Origin: Platynereis dumerilii
Lineage: Eukaryota; Annelida; Polychaeta; Phyllodocida; Nereididae
Assembly (NCBI GenBank): GCA_026936325.1
Contig: JAPTHN010000011.1
Location: 38,908,629 to 38,972,628 of the forward strand
Length of the DNA stretch: 64,000 nucleotides
Direction: 5' to 3'
The position numbers and the translations under genes are program-made. Below the pieces are notes generated by a model. The model was not told where the DNA came from. It saw only the letters and a program-made list of their open reading frames with translations, and did not search any database. This document shows, in pieces, positions 1-11,575 of this stretch. Numbering within the stretch: position 1 is the stretch's first letter; each line of letters opens with the position of its first letter.

Positions 1-120
1 GTCCAAGTCAACTGAATGACCTGGGAGAGCACACAACAGGTATCCAGGCCACAGCGAATAGAGGCAAAGTGGATTACCAAATAGTTCCAAGTGTAACAAT
101 AAGTGTGTTGTTTGGCTGAT

Positions 121-215
121 GACATCATCACAACAACAATTTCAACCAATCAGCGGGGGTGTGGGGGCGGCAGCCCCCATGTGACGTCATGACAACGGTT
201 GTGACGCAATGATTT
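121..215. promoter_or_regulatory. promoter-like patch (CRE, CCAAT and GC-box motifs)
   Basis: A short CpG-containing stretch in AT-rich DNA. It holds a CCAAT box at 146-150, a GC-box-like GGGGGCGG at 163-170, a perfect CRE palindrome TGACGTCA at 182-189, and CRE-like half sites (gacatcatca near 121, gtgacgcaat near 201). This clustering is typical of animal promoters, but no first exon or TATA box can be shown beside it. It could be chance or part of an unrecognised repeat. Confidence 0.25.
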
Positions 216-397
216 TATGAAGTAAACAGTCCCTCAGGAACTCTTATGTGAACAAATATGTCACAAAGCACTGTGTGTTACTTACATAGATGTCCACACC
301 CAGGACAGTTTATGTTAAATATTTAAAACTGTTTAAAGTTACTTACTATTGGCACTACAAGGTGTTAATTCACTGTATATAGTCTTACGCACAACTT

Positions 398-607
398 GGG
401 GGGAGGGTTGGTCTAGTGGTAGCGTGCTGGACTGCCAATCGCTGGGTCCAGGGTTCGACTCCAGCTCTTGTCGGGTCACCTAGACCTATGTTGGACAGCT
501 GTTTCAATCATCCTTCGCCTCATTGCTGTGTCCTCTTCCTGTCCTAATTAGCCTACCAAGTGCATAAATACAGGACGTAAAGCCCCAAACATCCATCCAT
601 CCATCTA
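398..607 (+). mobile_element. tRNA-derived SINE, full-length copy
   Basis: The head looks like a tRNA gene with RNA polymerase III promoter boxes: box A TGGTCTAGTGG (about 409-419) and box B GGTTCGACTCC (about 452-462). A tRNA-unrelated body follows and ends in a short CATC-rich tail. The insertion is flanked by near-identical 11-bp target duplications, acgcacaactt at 387-397 and acgcactactt at 608-618. A closely similar copy lies at 29225-29428 and a partial one at 6246-6378. The element encodes nothing and would have used a LINE's machinery to move. Confidence 0.85.
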
Positions 608-618
608 ACGCACTACTT

Positions 619-1559
619 CAATATAATATCCATGCACATAGAGTGTTAAAATGATTTTTTAACTGATGTCCCAATGTGCCCCGGCTGATGTCCCAATGTG
701 GCCCGACTCACATTTTGCTCTCTGGATGCAAAAGGGTAGATGCAGTCTAGTTTATTATTCCTTGCATTTAAGCTCAATAGTATTGGTGATATTCATGCAA
801 ACTTCTGAGTTCTTCAGTGCTTTCAGCATTGAGCAAAATTAGTAGACATTAAAAGCGTCCCAATGTGCCCCGGTTCCCCCTAAAGTGTCCAACTTTGCAA
901 TGTCAAATTGACTGTCAAATATGTCTATAGGCTTCGATATAGATAAGTCATTTTAGCAAGATGTGTGGCTGACTAAAATCAATTGTTTATCCTTATTTTT
1001 GTATCCTATATCTATCGGAAATTAAATAGATAATTATTTGCTAATTTTTGCACGAAAACTTCAGATACATTCTAGTTTACTCTATACTCATGCAATTTCT
1101 GTGCGAGGATTTTCAAGCTCTTTTGGCTTATACAGACTAGTATAACAGGCAATAAAGGTGTATGATTCTTTTACATGAGAAAGTGGGCCTCGCCATCACA
1201 TGCTTGTTTCCTGTTATTACAGAAAGTTATAATTTGATTTCATGAAGGAAGAATTTTCATAGGTCAGTTTTGGAGCTTCATTGATTGAAAGGCTTGTTAT
1301 CTCAATCACCTTTATGGTATGACTCTACAAAATGTTTTGATTATGACAAAGAATTACTTTTCCAGCATCAAGTCATTGACCATTTCTGCTAAGACCATGT
1401 ACCAATGCACCATCGATATCCCCTTTTTTTCTTCTCTTTTAGAGTCACATAATACTTATTGAAATCCTTACTTCTAATCAAATCAAAATATATTCCATCG
1501 CTAGAATTAAAACAAAAGTACTTTACGGTGTGACTTTAATCAATTTGATGTAGACTTAG
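619..1559. other. non-coding DNA with no gene seen
   Basis: AT-rich sequence without a convincing gene. A short motif cccaatgtgcccc or near variants occurs around 668-720 and again near 857-875, which may mark the ends of an old MITE. From about 880 to 1130 the sequence resembles 63000-63210 on the same strand, so this part is a third, diverged member of the local duplication. Confidence 0.4.
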
Positions 1560-1719
1560 GCCTACTCCTGTTTTCTCTTCCATCTCGACCCGTCCTGCGG
1601 GAGGAAGGTTAGCTGCAAATAACTTGCCATGTTACTACTCCAGTCATGCACATTTAGTCAACATCATGGTTCTGCAACAGATAACGAGACAGTCATGTTA
1701 GAAGTGTTCAGCTCAGCTA

Positions 1720-2527
1720 CACTACCCTCCAAAAGTTTGAATACACTTGAAAAGGTTACATGTCTTCAAAAAATACCTAGTCTTCAACACAATTTTTGTT
1801 TTATACTTACATCAAACAATATAGAAATTCACATCCAGGCCATAATGTATACATATTTCATGGTTTTAGATCATTTTGGTATAAATTTATGTAATTTTCT
1901 CGATATCCCATTTTATAATTTTCTCTGAAAAGCTTTAAAAGCACAGTTACCTTCCTTTTTTATGAAATTTTATAATTTTTCACACATTTCCACTGGTTTG
2001 TGATGATTTTATCAGTGGTTTTAGACCAGAAAATGGCCATTGAAAATCGGACGAAAATAATAATTTTGGCTAATTTTTGGTCAAAACAATGCCGAAACAG
2101 CTCAAATAAAATAATTTTCACTTGAGAAGATACATTCTATGATTATACTTCATGGTGACCTGAAATTATCTAAATTTTGTAATTTTGAGTGGTGGATGTC
2201 CAATTTTTAAACTGTCTTTTTGGGGTTTAAAGCTACTGTTACGGTCATGTTAAAATTCTAGAAACGCTTAAATACAATTAAATTTCCTAAACTTAGAAGA
2301 AAACTGCGCTGTGACAATTTTTTTAAAAATACCAAAATTTGGGATATCGAGAAACGCCATAAATTTCAACCAAAATTACCTAAAATGACAAAATAAAGAC
2401 AACTTATTACATCAATGTGACTTCTGATATTGGTTGATGTAAATATAAAACACAAATTTCATTGAAAATGAAGTATTTTCAAGAAACCTCACCTTTCCAG
2501 GTGTATTCAAACTTTTGGAGGGTAGTG
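1720..2527. mobile_element. Tc1/mariner-type MITE with long inverted repeats
   Basis: An 808-bp element starting CACTACCCTCCAAAAGTTTG and ending with its reverse complement. The inverted similarity continues for roughly 110 bp. It is flanked by TA on both sides (1718-1719 and 2528-2529). The second copy of the segmental duplication has the uninterrupted site with one TA at 46234-46235, which proves the insertion and its boundaries. The TA target and the TIR style point to the Tc1/mariner superfamily. No transposase is encoded, so it is non-autonomous. Confidence 0.9.
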
Positions 2528-3254
2528 TAGTTTGGGTCCAAGATGACGTCAAGTTTTCAGACAGACAGACAGACAGACGTACATGCTGCAGTTTTACAAA
2601 TTGTGACAACCTGTCCCTGTGAAAACCAGCCCGTTTTCCCATATACTACACATTAGCTTTTCTTCAGTTCCATACCAGATGCTTTTGTTCCTTAACAGAA
2701 ACTGTGAATTCTGCGATTGTTTGGTTAAGGCTTTCAGGTCTTTGTATGTTGGGTAATCAGCTTGCTTTTTAAACTGCATTGTGTCAGCTTCATTGTAGCA
2801 TTGAATTAGGGATATTGTTGTCTTTTTGTAAGGCAAACATGCTTCATCGTGTTTAAAGTCCATTGTAACAAATTTAACACCACAACTAAAAGCCACAGGT
2901 CCTAATTTCTATGAAAAAAACATTAAAGTACTTTATTTTGAGAACTTTCCAATATAAATGTCATTAAATGAAGGTATCAGATTTTGGTGTTAGAGGTTTT
3001 GATGAGGTATGTTTCTAATTTTAGAGCAACATATTTTGAAATATATTTAAGAGTGAGCATGCAATTTGTATTATTTGTCAAAACAGCAAGGTGCTTTATG
3101 AATATATGAATAGGAGTAATTTCCGTTTTACATATTGCACTGCATGCAGTCCTTTTGCCTTGGCCACAGCTGCCAAAACTCTCCTATCTATCTTGGTCAG
3201 CAGTGATTTTACAAATGCGACCGGGGATGGTCTAATAAGAGTGTGCAGTAATGA

Positions 3255-3370
3255 CATCCAGCCCCTCGCTTGTCTTTTGTTATGTGATCGCCCATTGTCA
3301 GACAGAAAACCACCTGAGAGTAGCTTTCATTGCTCTGTTATGAGCACAATGACCACTCAGGTTACTGACC
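3255..3370 (+). repeat. recurrent 115-bp cassette, copy 1 of 7
   Basis: A conserved motif block (key words cttttgttatgtgatc, ccattgtcagac, cattgctctgttatgagc, caatgac) occurs here and again near 18525, 21190, 22505 (internally shortened), 46868, 50645 and 61100, always on the plus strand. It marks an older, more diverged layer of duplication inside the larger segmental duplication. I see no reading frame conserved between copies. Confidence 0.7.
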
Positions 3371-5223
3371 TCTGCTTCAGAATGTCTCTTGGATTACAAA
3401 ATGCTTCCGTCTCATTTCCTCTGTTTTGTGTTTTTAAGTTACATTTTTTCCAAGATAAATCATGTTGTCCTCTCTTTTTAATATGTATGATACATATATA
3501 ACATGTGTAAATTTTGTAAAAGTGTGAATTTTAATGCATGTATGAAGCCAAAATCTTAGTCATAGTGTGCACTTGGCAAATTGACTGCATCCAAATGTTT
3601 AGTCGCCCATGCTCCTGATTGGCCATTGGTCATTGGAAGCCCTACCATCAAGTAAACACCTTGCATAGGGAGATTACTTATATCATAGCAATCAATTCTA
3701 AAGCTCCACATTTGCAATTTTACTTCACATTCAATGATTATTCATCGCTTTCACCTTTTGGTTCCAAGATGGATGTTGACATTTGCAATCAGCTTTTGCA
3801 GTGCATGTCTATAATTTTCATCACCTTATAAAAACATCTGTGTCTTTAGAAGTTTTCATTTACACACTAGCCCACTGGCAATACCAATTAGGCCACCCTT
3901 GGCAACTTCACAGTCTTAGTTGACCAGTTGTCTGTGTTTTAATATATTGATTGAAATACATATTCGCTATGGACGAAGATATTGCATAAAGAGCAGGCTG
4001 GCACTGCTTTGGGCACATGGATCTTTCAGGAGGTTTACACTGAATTTGGTGGTAGGAGGCCCCAAGAGACGTTGGGGCCATATGGTTTTCCTAATGCTGA
4101 CCATAGGGCAAGTCCCACCTGGCATATAGCTCTTCAAACCAGCTTATCACTAAATAATATAATCTGGTTTTTGTGTCATTGCGCCATAAATACTGAATCA
4201 GAGGCAACCGTCTTCGATGTGAGTGAATGATGGTGTGATAAATCATGATGAGAATGTTGTAAATCAGCAGTCTGTCATGACAAGGTGGTTGTATCAGATT
4301 ATTTTCCAGATCCTTGTAACTAAAGGTCTGCTAAAAAAACGGCTTTAACCCCAACCAGCCACATTATCAAGAAATTTAAGATTCCATCTTGGTTTATATT
4401 GTACCAAATGAAGACTGATATGACATTTATCTGAAATATCATTTTGTCAATATAAAAGGCAATTATCATCAATCATTATTATATTTCAAACCCCTATTAT
4501 CCAGACATTTATATGAGACATCCCAAGTTATTATTTTTGTAACATGGCTAAAGAGCAGAATAGCAACCACTGCATTGAATTGATTCATTTGACAGACTTC
4601 GTATTGTGAGTATTAAATGACTGAAATAATCTGCTTATAACATGTAAATGATATGTCTGCCTCATATCTGTTGTGCTAATGCATGCATCAAATATAACAT
4701 GACAACAGTAATTATATTTTCAAATAATTCAAGGGGCTATTAAATTACATCTTTAAAATTACTTCTGCAAAGACCTGCGACTAAATTTGATGATGCAGAT
4801 GCAATATCAGATTTTGCTCATTAAACCATTCTAAAGAAATTTCAAATGATAAGCTCATTACAATTGTATAAAACTACAATTAAATGATAAGAAATCATGA
4901 ATTTTATTGGTTGTAATAGCTCCACAGGCTTTACTGCATGATACAGAAAGGAAAATTAATATCCAACATTAAAAAAATAGACGAAGAAATTAATCATCTT
5001 TTGGGAGATCACAAACAAGTCTCTAAGTTTATCTTGTGTCAATGGTTGCTTTCCTGTCTTCTTGTATGTAGACAATCTGTCATCGTAAGCATCACAACTA
5101 GTTAGACGTCGTGGAGAAGCGGCAGACAAGGCTGAAGCCAAGCAGATATTTTTCCTGTTAATGCAATCTATGTAATGACATGTAATATCATGAATATTGT
5201 ATATGATAGTTATTATTGTCCTT

Positions 5224-5521
5224 GATGCGGACTGGCCTATGTGGCAGAGTGGCAGTTGCTATGGGCCCATCCACTCAGGGGGCCCACTCACGGAGCCAAA
5301 AATTAAAAAATCAAGAAAAAAGTTAAAAAGTCAATCTTTGGACCAAGTTTAAGACTGCATGATAGAATCAAACTATATGGTTAGGGCTTCAATGCAAGAG
5401 GGCCAAGGAAAAGAAAGGGCCCTTCCACTCCGCTGTAAGTGGAGTAAGGCATAAAATAGGAATGTGGGGGCCCATCGATTCTTTTTGCCACAGGGCCCGC
5501 GAGGCCGCCAGTCCGCCCCTG
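5224..5521. mobile_element. hAT-like MITE, GGGCCC-rich
   Basis: The segment starts with gcggactggcc and ends with ccagtccgcccctgg, so its ends are inverted repeats of the CAGGGGCGGACTGG type common in hAT elements. Its interior is rich in gggccc and unlike the neighbouring AT-rich DNA. I could not find a clean 8-bp target duplication, and the left tip looks worn. Confidence 0.5.
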
Positions 5522-5831
5522 GATGTATTACTTATACTTTTCCTAATGTAATCCTGTCAAGTTCTATTATGCATCCCTAAACAACAATAAAGTTTGTTAG
5601 CTGTAACTCATTTTAATTTTGCTTATATACAAATAGAGGAGAGCTAATTTTAGTTTTAGTATCACTTTGGCATGTATCATTAGGCTGTCTGATTGCTTTT
5701 AAGTTACATTCACATCTTGCAGACCTGATGTTCCGGCATTTATATTCCTATACTATATATTGCATGGTGCTTCAGATGGCCTGTGGATGTTCTGTGGTGT
5801 GGGTGAAACAAACAAAACACCTGCCGTGACA

Positions 5832-6730
5832 TTATTATCGTTTTCATAGATACGTGTTTTTCCAGTTTGCACTTTGCTTTATCTCAAAACTGTGATGTCA
5901 CAGATTTAATTACATAACTGTATATTGCAAGCACATATTTCAAGAAACTGACCAAATGCATCCACACATGGATTATATATGTTTAGCTTTAATACCTAGT
6001 ATTACCTACATAGGTTGATAGATACTTTAATGAAATAAAATTGAACTAAACAGACTACTTGTCCTCAAAGGAGAGTTACACTGCTGGCCAAAAGTTTGGA
6101 AAAAACAATAAGCTGCCTAATTAGTGTTTCAAAATGGTATCTGGTTGTTCGGAACTTCGGATTCTTATACTTGATCAAGCCAAAATAGTGGATTATTAAA
6201 AATGAATTTGTAAAAATAGCATTAAATTTCAAAGGTTTCTCTCAAAAATGGGGATGGATGATTGACGGATGATTTAGGCTTTATGTCCTGTATTTATGCA
6301 CTTGGTAGGATTTGGACAGGAGGAGGAAACGGCAATGAGGCAAATGATGATTGAAACAGCCGTCCAACTTTTGACCTGCCGTGTACAATGACTAAAAACA
6401 AATGCAACAAAGTGATTTGAAATTGTGAAAGCGAGTGTCTTGTGAATAACAATAAGACAGGCTTTGTTTTTTTACACATTGAAACAGAGACTCTTCTGTC
6501 AAGGTGTGATAATCAGCTTGGACAGAAGTTGTTTGTTGTGGTTGTACAAAAAAAGTAACATTGCCTGGCAGTTTTAATTTCCTTTGTAATAAACTGTGAT
6601 GTCAAACTCAGAACTGATATGTCACAGATTGAAGGTTAGACCAATCACATTCACAGATACCCTGATGATGTCACGGTTTAACTACAAAACGAAGTTTTCA
6701 AAAAACACGTAGCTATGAAAACGATAATAA
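5832..6730. mobile_element. 899-bp element with about 30-bp inverted repeats
   Basis: The left end begins TTATTATCGTTTTCATAG and the right end is its reverse complement. One mismatch occurs within about 30 bp and looser similarity lies beyond. A target duplication is not clear because the tips are themselves simple. The interior carries a SINE fragment and a solitary Tc1-like inverted-repeat end (cactgctggccaaaagtttg, about 6078-6097). No transposase frame is seen, so it is non-autonomous and of unknown superfamily. Confidence 0.65.
6246..6378 (-). mobile_element. partial SINE (3' body), minus strand
   Basis: The reverse complement matches the 3' two thirds of the SINEs at 398-607 and 29225-29428: the block from ctgtttcaatcat through tgcataaatacaggac to a short tail. 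The tRNA-like head is missing, as expected of a 5'-truncated insertion. It lies inside the 5832-6730 element. Confidence 0.75.
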
Positions 6731-7453
6731 CAAAACCCAGTTACATTTCAACAATTACCTTCCTGTCTCTTTCCATATAATCAACAGTCACTTTACAAAC
6801 CCTAAGCCTGTGTCCAGTTCCCTTTTGGACTTTTTGTTCAAATATTTCCCACCACAAAACATACTTTAATTTCTTATCCTGTGCAACAACATCGCAACAT
6901 GGGCGCTTCTGCAAGAAAATATTGTATGACATCACATGTCAAACAGTATGAGTAATAAATTTTGATGCATTTTTCATTCCTGATATGTCATCTTTGGTTA
7001 CAGGAAAGACTTTTCTTATTTCTTAAGGACCGAGGCAACTGACCGGGGCAACTGACCGGGGCAACTGACTTCAGTGCAAGTCTTTCTTGCGCCTCTGACT
7101 GCGGAAATGTGGAATGTTGCAAGCAAAACATTCATGTGAGTAGTTACAGCTGGATGAATAATGGAGTGAGTAACAAAACCAGTATAAATCCTAGTCCAAG
7201 GCATTAATATTGATGTAGTATTGCAGTAATCCTGGCTGCATATCATTCACACCAATGACCATCCACTGGCAAAAAGTGTACTTGTCCATCACACTTCCAA
7301 AAATTGACCATCACAAATTGAAGAACAAAATATTTTGCAGAACAGTGGAATATGATTATATTGCATTATAGCAGGTTCTGGAACATCTTAGATTTTGTAA
7401 ATTTTATGGTCATGCATTTTCCAACTTCGCACACCCTTGGAAAGATGCACATA

Positions 7454-8448
7454 CGAGGGGTGTTCAGGAAGTTTTGACCAATTTTTGTAGCAGACCTTTC
7501 TCTTTGACGTACTTGAATGAAATTTTCACAGTACAAAATTCAGTTGTATAGCCATTGATTCTGAAAACATTACGTCCATGGCCAATGTCTAACTTACTTT
7601 TCTGTTGCCACGGAAACGACACCTTTGGGTAGGCAGCGCAGCTAAATTTTTGATACAAAACTCAACAATTTGGCTGTGTAAATTGCCATAAATTTATTGC
7701 ACATATACAATTAATTGTGAACAACGATGTTCATGAACAGCTTCACAATTTTTCAAAATACTCTCCGTGGCATGAAACACATTTTTGCATCCTTTCAATC
7801 CACTTGGTGAAGCAATTTTCAAAGTTCTAACTTAAAAAAGCCCTGGAAATGGCACACCGCATGTCCTGATTTGTAGCATATCTTTCATCTGTCAGCTTGT
7901 CTTTTAGATTAGGGAATAAGCAAAGTCACATGGTGCTGAATCATCATCCAGGTATCTTAAAATGCTGTCCTGATGAGATCCTGAGTTTGTGTACCATTCT
8001 TTCCTGTGAGAACACACATATTGATTCAAGCTCTCTTATGGCGTTTCGGGTCCATGTAAAATGCTCATCGAAAATCACTCTATACAGTGCAAAAATCAGG
8101 CTTAAATGGCTATACAATGGATTGGCACAACATTGTGACATCATAAAGTTACAATCACAATTGCCAGTAGGCCCTGCACAGGTCTGCAGTCCTTTTCAAC
8201 ATAATTTGGCCCTAGATTTTAGGGAAAACACAATGCCAAGTTCACTAGAAAAATGAGTTGCACTGGGTTCCCCATCTTGCCGTTTCCATGGCAACAAAAT
8301 AGCAACTTAAATATTTTGTGTCCCAAAGAAGCTAGGCCATTATTTTTCTTTGATACCTCAAGATGTATTCCTGAAAATTTGAAAACTATAGCTTAAAAAC
8401 ATAAGCATCTGTCAGAAAAATTGGTCAGAACTTTCTGAAGGCCCCTCG
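7454..8448 (-). mobile_element. mariner element, decayed transposase
   Basis: A 995-bp element bounded by TA (7452-7453 and 8449-8450). Its ends read CGAGGGGTGTTCAGGAAGTT and an imperfect reverse complement, the classic mariner pattern. On the minus strand from about 7970 to 7750, conceptual translation recalls the mariner transposase C-terminus: an APCDF-LFPNLK-like block and FENCFTKWIERMQKC-like and GEYFE-like blocks, spread over more than one frame. The coding region has stops and frame breaks, so this is an inactive DNA transposon. Copy 2 of the segmental duplication lacks the surrounding 1.2 kb; an aaaata repeat at both junctions suggests either insertion or loss by micro-homology. Confidence 0.85.
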
Positions 8449-9232
8449 TACTCTTCAGTTCACCCCAAATTAAAAGCTCTCATTACCAAGCTCATAGTTT
8501 TATTCAATAAGACAATTAACTAAAAGTCTTCAAAATACTTTAAATATTGCAATTAAAATACTGAAACCAGTTGTATGAAGCATCACAGCCTTTTTACTGT
8601 GCGTATTGATTTTTCAAAGAATTGGGTGGGCTTGTGGGTATCCAGTATAGCTCCCCCTTGAACACTGGGGGGACTGCTGATGTTCTTCCAAAGCCTCAGC
8701 AAAGGAAATGTATATATACATTTTTTCATCAGATTGTTGGAAGTGAATATGATGCAGACATACTACAATTTAGACCTCCCTTCCACAGCTATAGAGGTCA
8801 GAAAGATTACTATATTCAATACATCAGTGCTAGGAAAAGAGACTATTGTCATTTCTGTCAAATAGATCAATGCATCAGAAGGTCAGAAAGCAAAAGCACA
8901 AACACAGCAGGATAAATAAATGGCAATATACATTACACAAATGCTATGCTGATGCTCTAATCTGTAATCATATATAACTTCAAAATTATATTAGCTTTTA
9001 TAACCCTGCGCAAAGTTAACAGAATACTTTAACCACAAAATATGTGGCATGTGAAATTGTGTTCATGAAAACAAAAATCTATGCAACCAGAAAAAACAAG
9101 CCAAGGTTGACATGCAATGTGTAAATTTGTTTTCTTTAGTTTCATACACATTGCTTTTGTTCCCTTACACTGGGATACTTTATATTAGTCTTCGTGCAGT
9201 TCAAACGTTGGATCCCTTCAATGTCATCAAAT

Positions 9233-9670
9233 TGTAGTAATGGTCAAGATTCCCTTTATATGTATAGTGACAGCAACCCACCTGGTGCCTCTCAGTCCGG
9301 AGAGGATCAGCACCAAGTGGGCCATGCTGCTCACTCATGCATGCTTTATTGATTGTGGAGAATTGAAGAGAACACTGTTGGACACATGTTGTGTCATTGC
9401 TTTAACTGAGTAAGAGAAGTCAGCCCAACCAGGGTAGGTTAAACTATTTTATTATTAATTATTCTTTATGTGACATATATATTTAATATAAATTTATTGT
9501 TGTATAAAGTGTATATTTATTACCACATAGATTATTCCTTTATAACTGTTCATTATATGTTGGTTTTGTTTTATCTATTGTAGGCTGTATGTATATATTG
9601 GATTGGAGTATTGGAAATTCTTCAATAAACCATTTTAACTAAAGAACTGATGTTGAGTCCTACTATCCAA
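9233..9670 (+). repeat. 5' LTR of the Ty3/gypsy element
   Basis: A 438-bp direct repeat of 17421-17858 beginning TGTAGTAATGG. It contains a polyadenylation-type signal (caataaa near 9623) close to its 3' end. It begins with the usual TG. The last few bases at the right edge cannot be fixed exactly. Confidence 0.93.
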
Positions 9671-9677
9671 CATTACA

Positions 9678-9693
9678 TGGTAGCAGAGCGTGG
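9678..9693 (+). other. primer-binding site, initiator-tRNA-Met type
   Basis: The sequence tggtagcagagcgtgg lies a few bases inside the 5' LTR. Its first 11 bases match the complement of the 3' end of metazoan initiator tRNA-Met, the primer used by many Ty3/gypsy elements. Confidence 0.75.
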
Positions 9694-11575
9694 TTGGAAA
9701 TTATCATTGGATTGGAAGGACCAGCCAGAAGACCTGAGCACTAGGCCAGAGACGAACCAGCAAATAGCAGCGCTGCGAGAGAGAAGACTGGGCCAGGCAG
9801 GGATTTGGACCCAGGACTTTGGTTCGTTGGTTGCCGAGATTTCAGTAAGGACTCACTGAGTGAGCGGGACGCCGTATCCGAATTGTGGGACTGATTGACT
9901 GAAGAGCAACCGTTGCAGACCTCCGTAGAATTTTCGGTGGATTTGGTACATCAACTGGACCGGTTGGTGTCGTGGAACCAATAATTAAGCTGCATTGCGA
10001 ATTGCAGTTGTCCATTGGACTGGAGCTACATCTGAGCCATTTGGAGGGCTTTAACCCCTTTCGTGACCAGAAGATGAGCAGGAAGGCCATGGAACCGTAT
10101 TCGTAGCCGTATGTGCGAACCCAGGACTTTCGGATTGTGGGAATTCTATCCAGGATCTTTCCAACGATAAAAGACTGATTTCGGAAAATCAAGAAAATTT
10201 GGAATATCAAGGATTCAAAGACTATATATATATCAGTGACAATTATCAGTGACAATTGGTGGTATGTAATCACATACAAATTCGTTTTTTGAGAAATTTC
10301 TCCACCAAGAGGTATGTTAAAATTTTCTATATTAATATACTGATTTAAAATTGTTCTGAATGTCAACTGTTTTCTAACTGTGAATCTACTTTTACAAGTC
10401 TATTGTTTGTGGATTTAATTGGTTTCTATGAAGGTGTCAAATCTCTATTCACTTTGAGCTGTTGTTTTTGATTGTTTACTGTGTGAGGATTACAGGTGTC
10501 AATGCTCAAATTTGTTGCATGTGCTAAGTTGTATGGGCAGCTTAGTTTTGTCACCTAGACTTATAGATCTAGGTTACCTGTGAATTTTGGTAAACATCTA
10601 TTTTGGTGAACAGCTGATCTGAGTGAAAGGTCATTGCCTTTGACCCGACATAGGTCATTTCCTGTGACATCAGTTCCTTAGAAACTTGTTCTGTTTACAT
10701 TTGTAATTTAAGTTGATAATTATTTCTAGACTTTAACATTCAACTTACATTGTGTTAATTTTGTGTTAGTTAAATAACATTTCTACAATTAATTTACATC
10801 TTAGTATTGGTTAACTAAAGTACTTACTTGTAAGTTAACTTTAAAATTTATTAAGTTTTAAGTTTTAACTTAATCACTTAACAAAACATTGTGTTACAGT
10901 TCAGTCAACTTACCAATTTTTAGAAAACTTTAACACTAGGGTACAGTTGGGCTGAGTGATACAGTTTTATTTATTTGTTATGTCAAGTTAAGTTTAGCTT
11001 AATTTAACTTAGATTATTTAATTCTAATTAGTTAATAGTTACAATATAACTTTGTTAGCACTTATTTTACTTAGTGTTCTCTTCAAGTTATATTAATACT
11101 TTAACTTCCCTTACTTTAAAAGTAAACTTATTCCAAATTAATTTACTTTACAAATTTTCAATTAATTCAACCTTAGTGACCTTGACCTAGCTACACTTCT
11201 CTTTGGTTTGAGTTGGTTGATATTAACTTTATTCTAAATTTACTTTGGGATTTATCTAAAATTAACTTAACTAATTTCTTCAAAATTTAATTTAACTTAA
11301 CATTTAGGAATTGTTTCTTAATTTTTATTCTTAAGATTAACTTAGGATTAAGTTATTCCAAATTGGGTTACTCACATCATTCTATTTCAGAGTGATTTTA
11401 AATCCAATTATTTCTCGGTTTTCAATAATTCTTACTTGACTTAGTTAGATATTTGGAAATTTTCCCTTTTATTAGATTTTACATAGTCATACACTGGTCA
11501 TTCATTGCGTTCATCTCATCTATCATACTTGGACTTTTTGATAATCTTGTGGGTTCAACTCTACACATTTTCGTC
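9694..11575 (+). other. long untranslated leader of the LTR element
   Basis: About 1.9 kb between the primer-binding site and the likely gag start contains no conserved reading frame. From about 10680 to 11450 it is very AT-rich with many variations of ttaactt and taagtt. Such a long leader is unusual. Packaging signals and leader introns are known in some families, but neither can be shown here. Confidence 0.6.

Larger units (their letters stand above)
4476..6826. other. copy-1-specific 2.35-kb stretch of nested insertions
   Basis: Copy 2 of the segmental duplication runs straight through the corresponding junction near 48030-48050, so this whole stretch was gained in copy 1 or lost from copy 2. 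It contains the MITE-like segment at 5224-5521, the inverted-repeat element at 5832-6730 and, inside that, a SINE fragment. The remaining sequence (4476-5223 and 5522-5831) shows no gene or recognisable repeat. Confidence 0.6.

Noticed and set aside
398-470. A genuine tRNA gene
   Set aside because: Boxes A and B are present, but the following sequence does not close an acceptor stem, and the unit has a SINE body, a tail and target duplications.
7016-7246. Minus-strand 76-codon frame shared with 48532-48747
   Set aside because: Shared only through the segmental duplication. The frame differs at both ends between copies and shows no domain.
8622-8915. 97-codon frame repeated at 48966-49247
   Set aside because: Conserved between duplication copies because the DNA is duplicated. 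A deletion between copies and the lack of any domain argue against coding.
9842-10366. 174-codon minus-strand open frame in the LTR element leader
   Set aside because: Antisense to the element, with no recognisable domain; a chance frame in AT-rich sequence.
11453-11575. N-terminal 41 residues as part of Gag
   Set aside because: Hydrophobic and unlike the charged Gag that starts at the ATG at 11576. More likely leader sequence.
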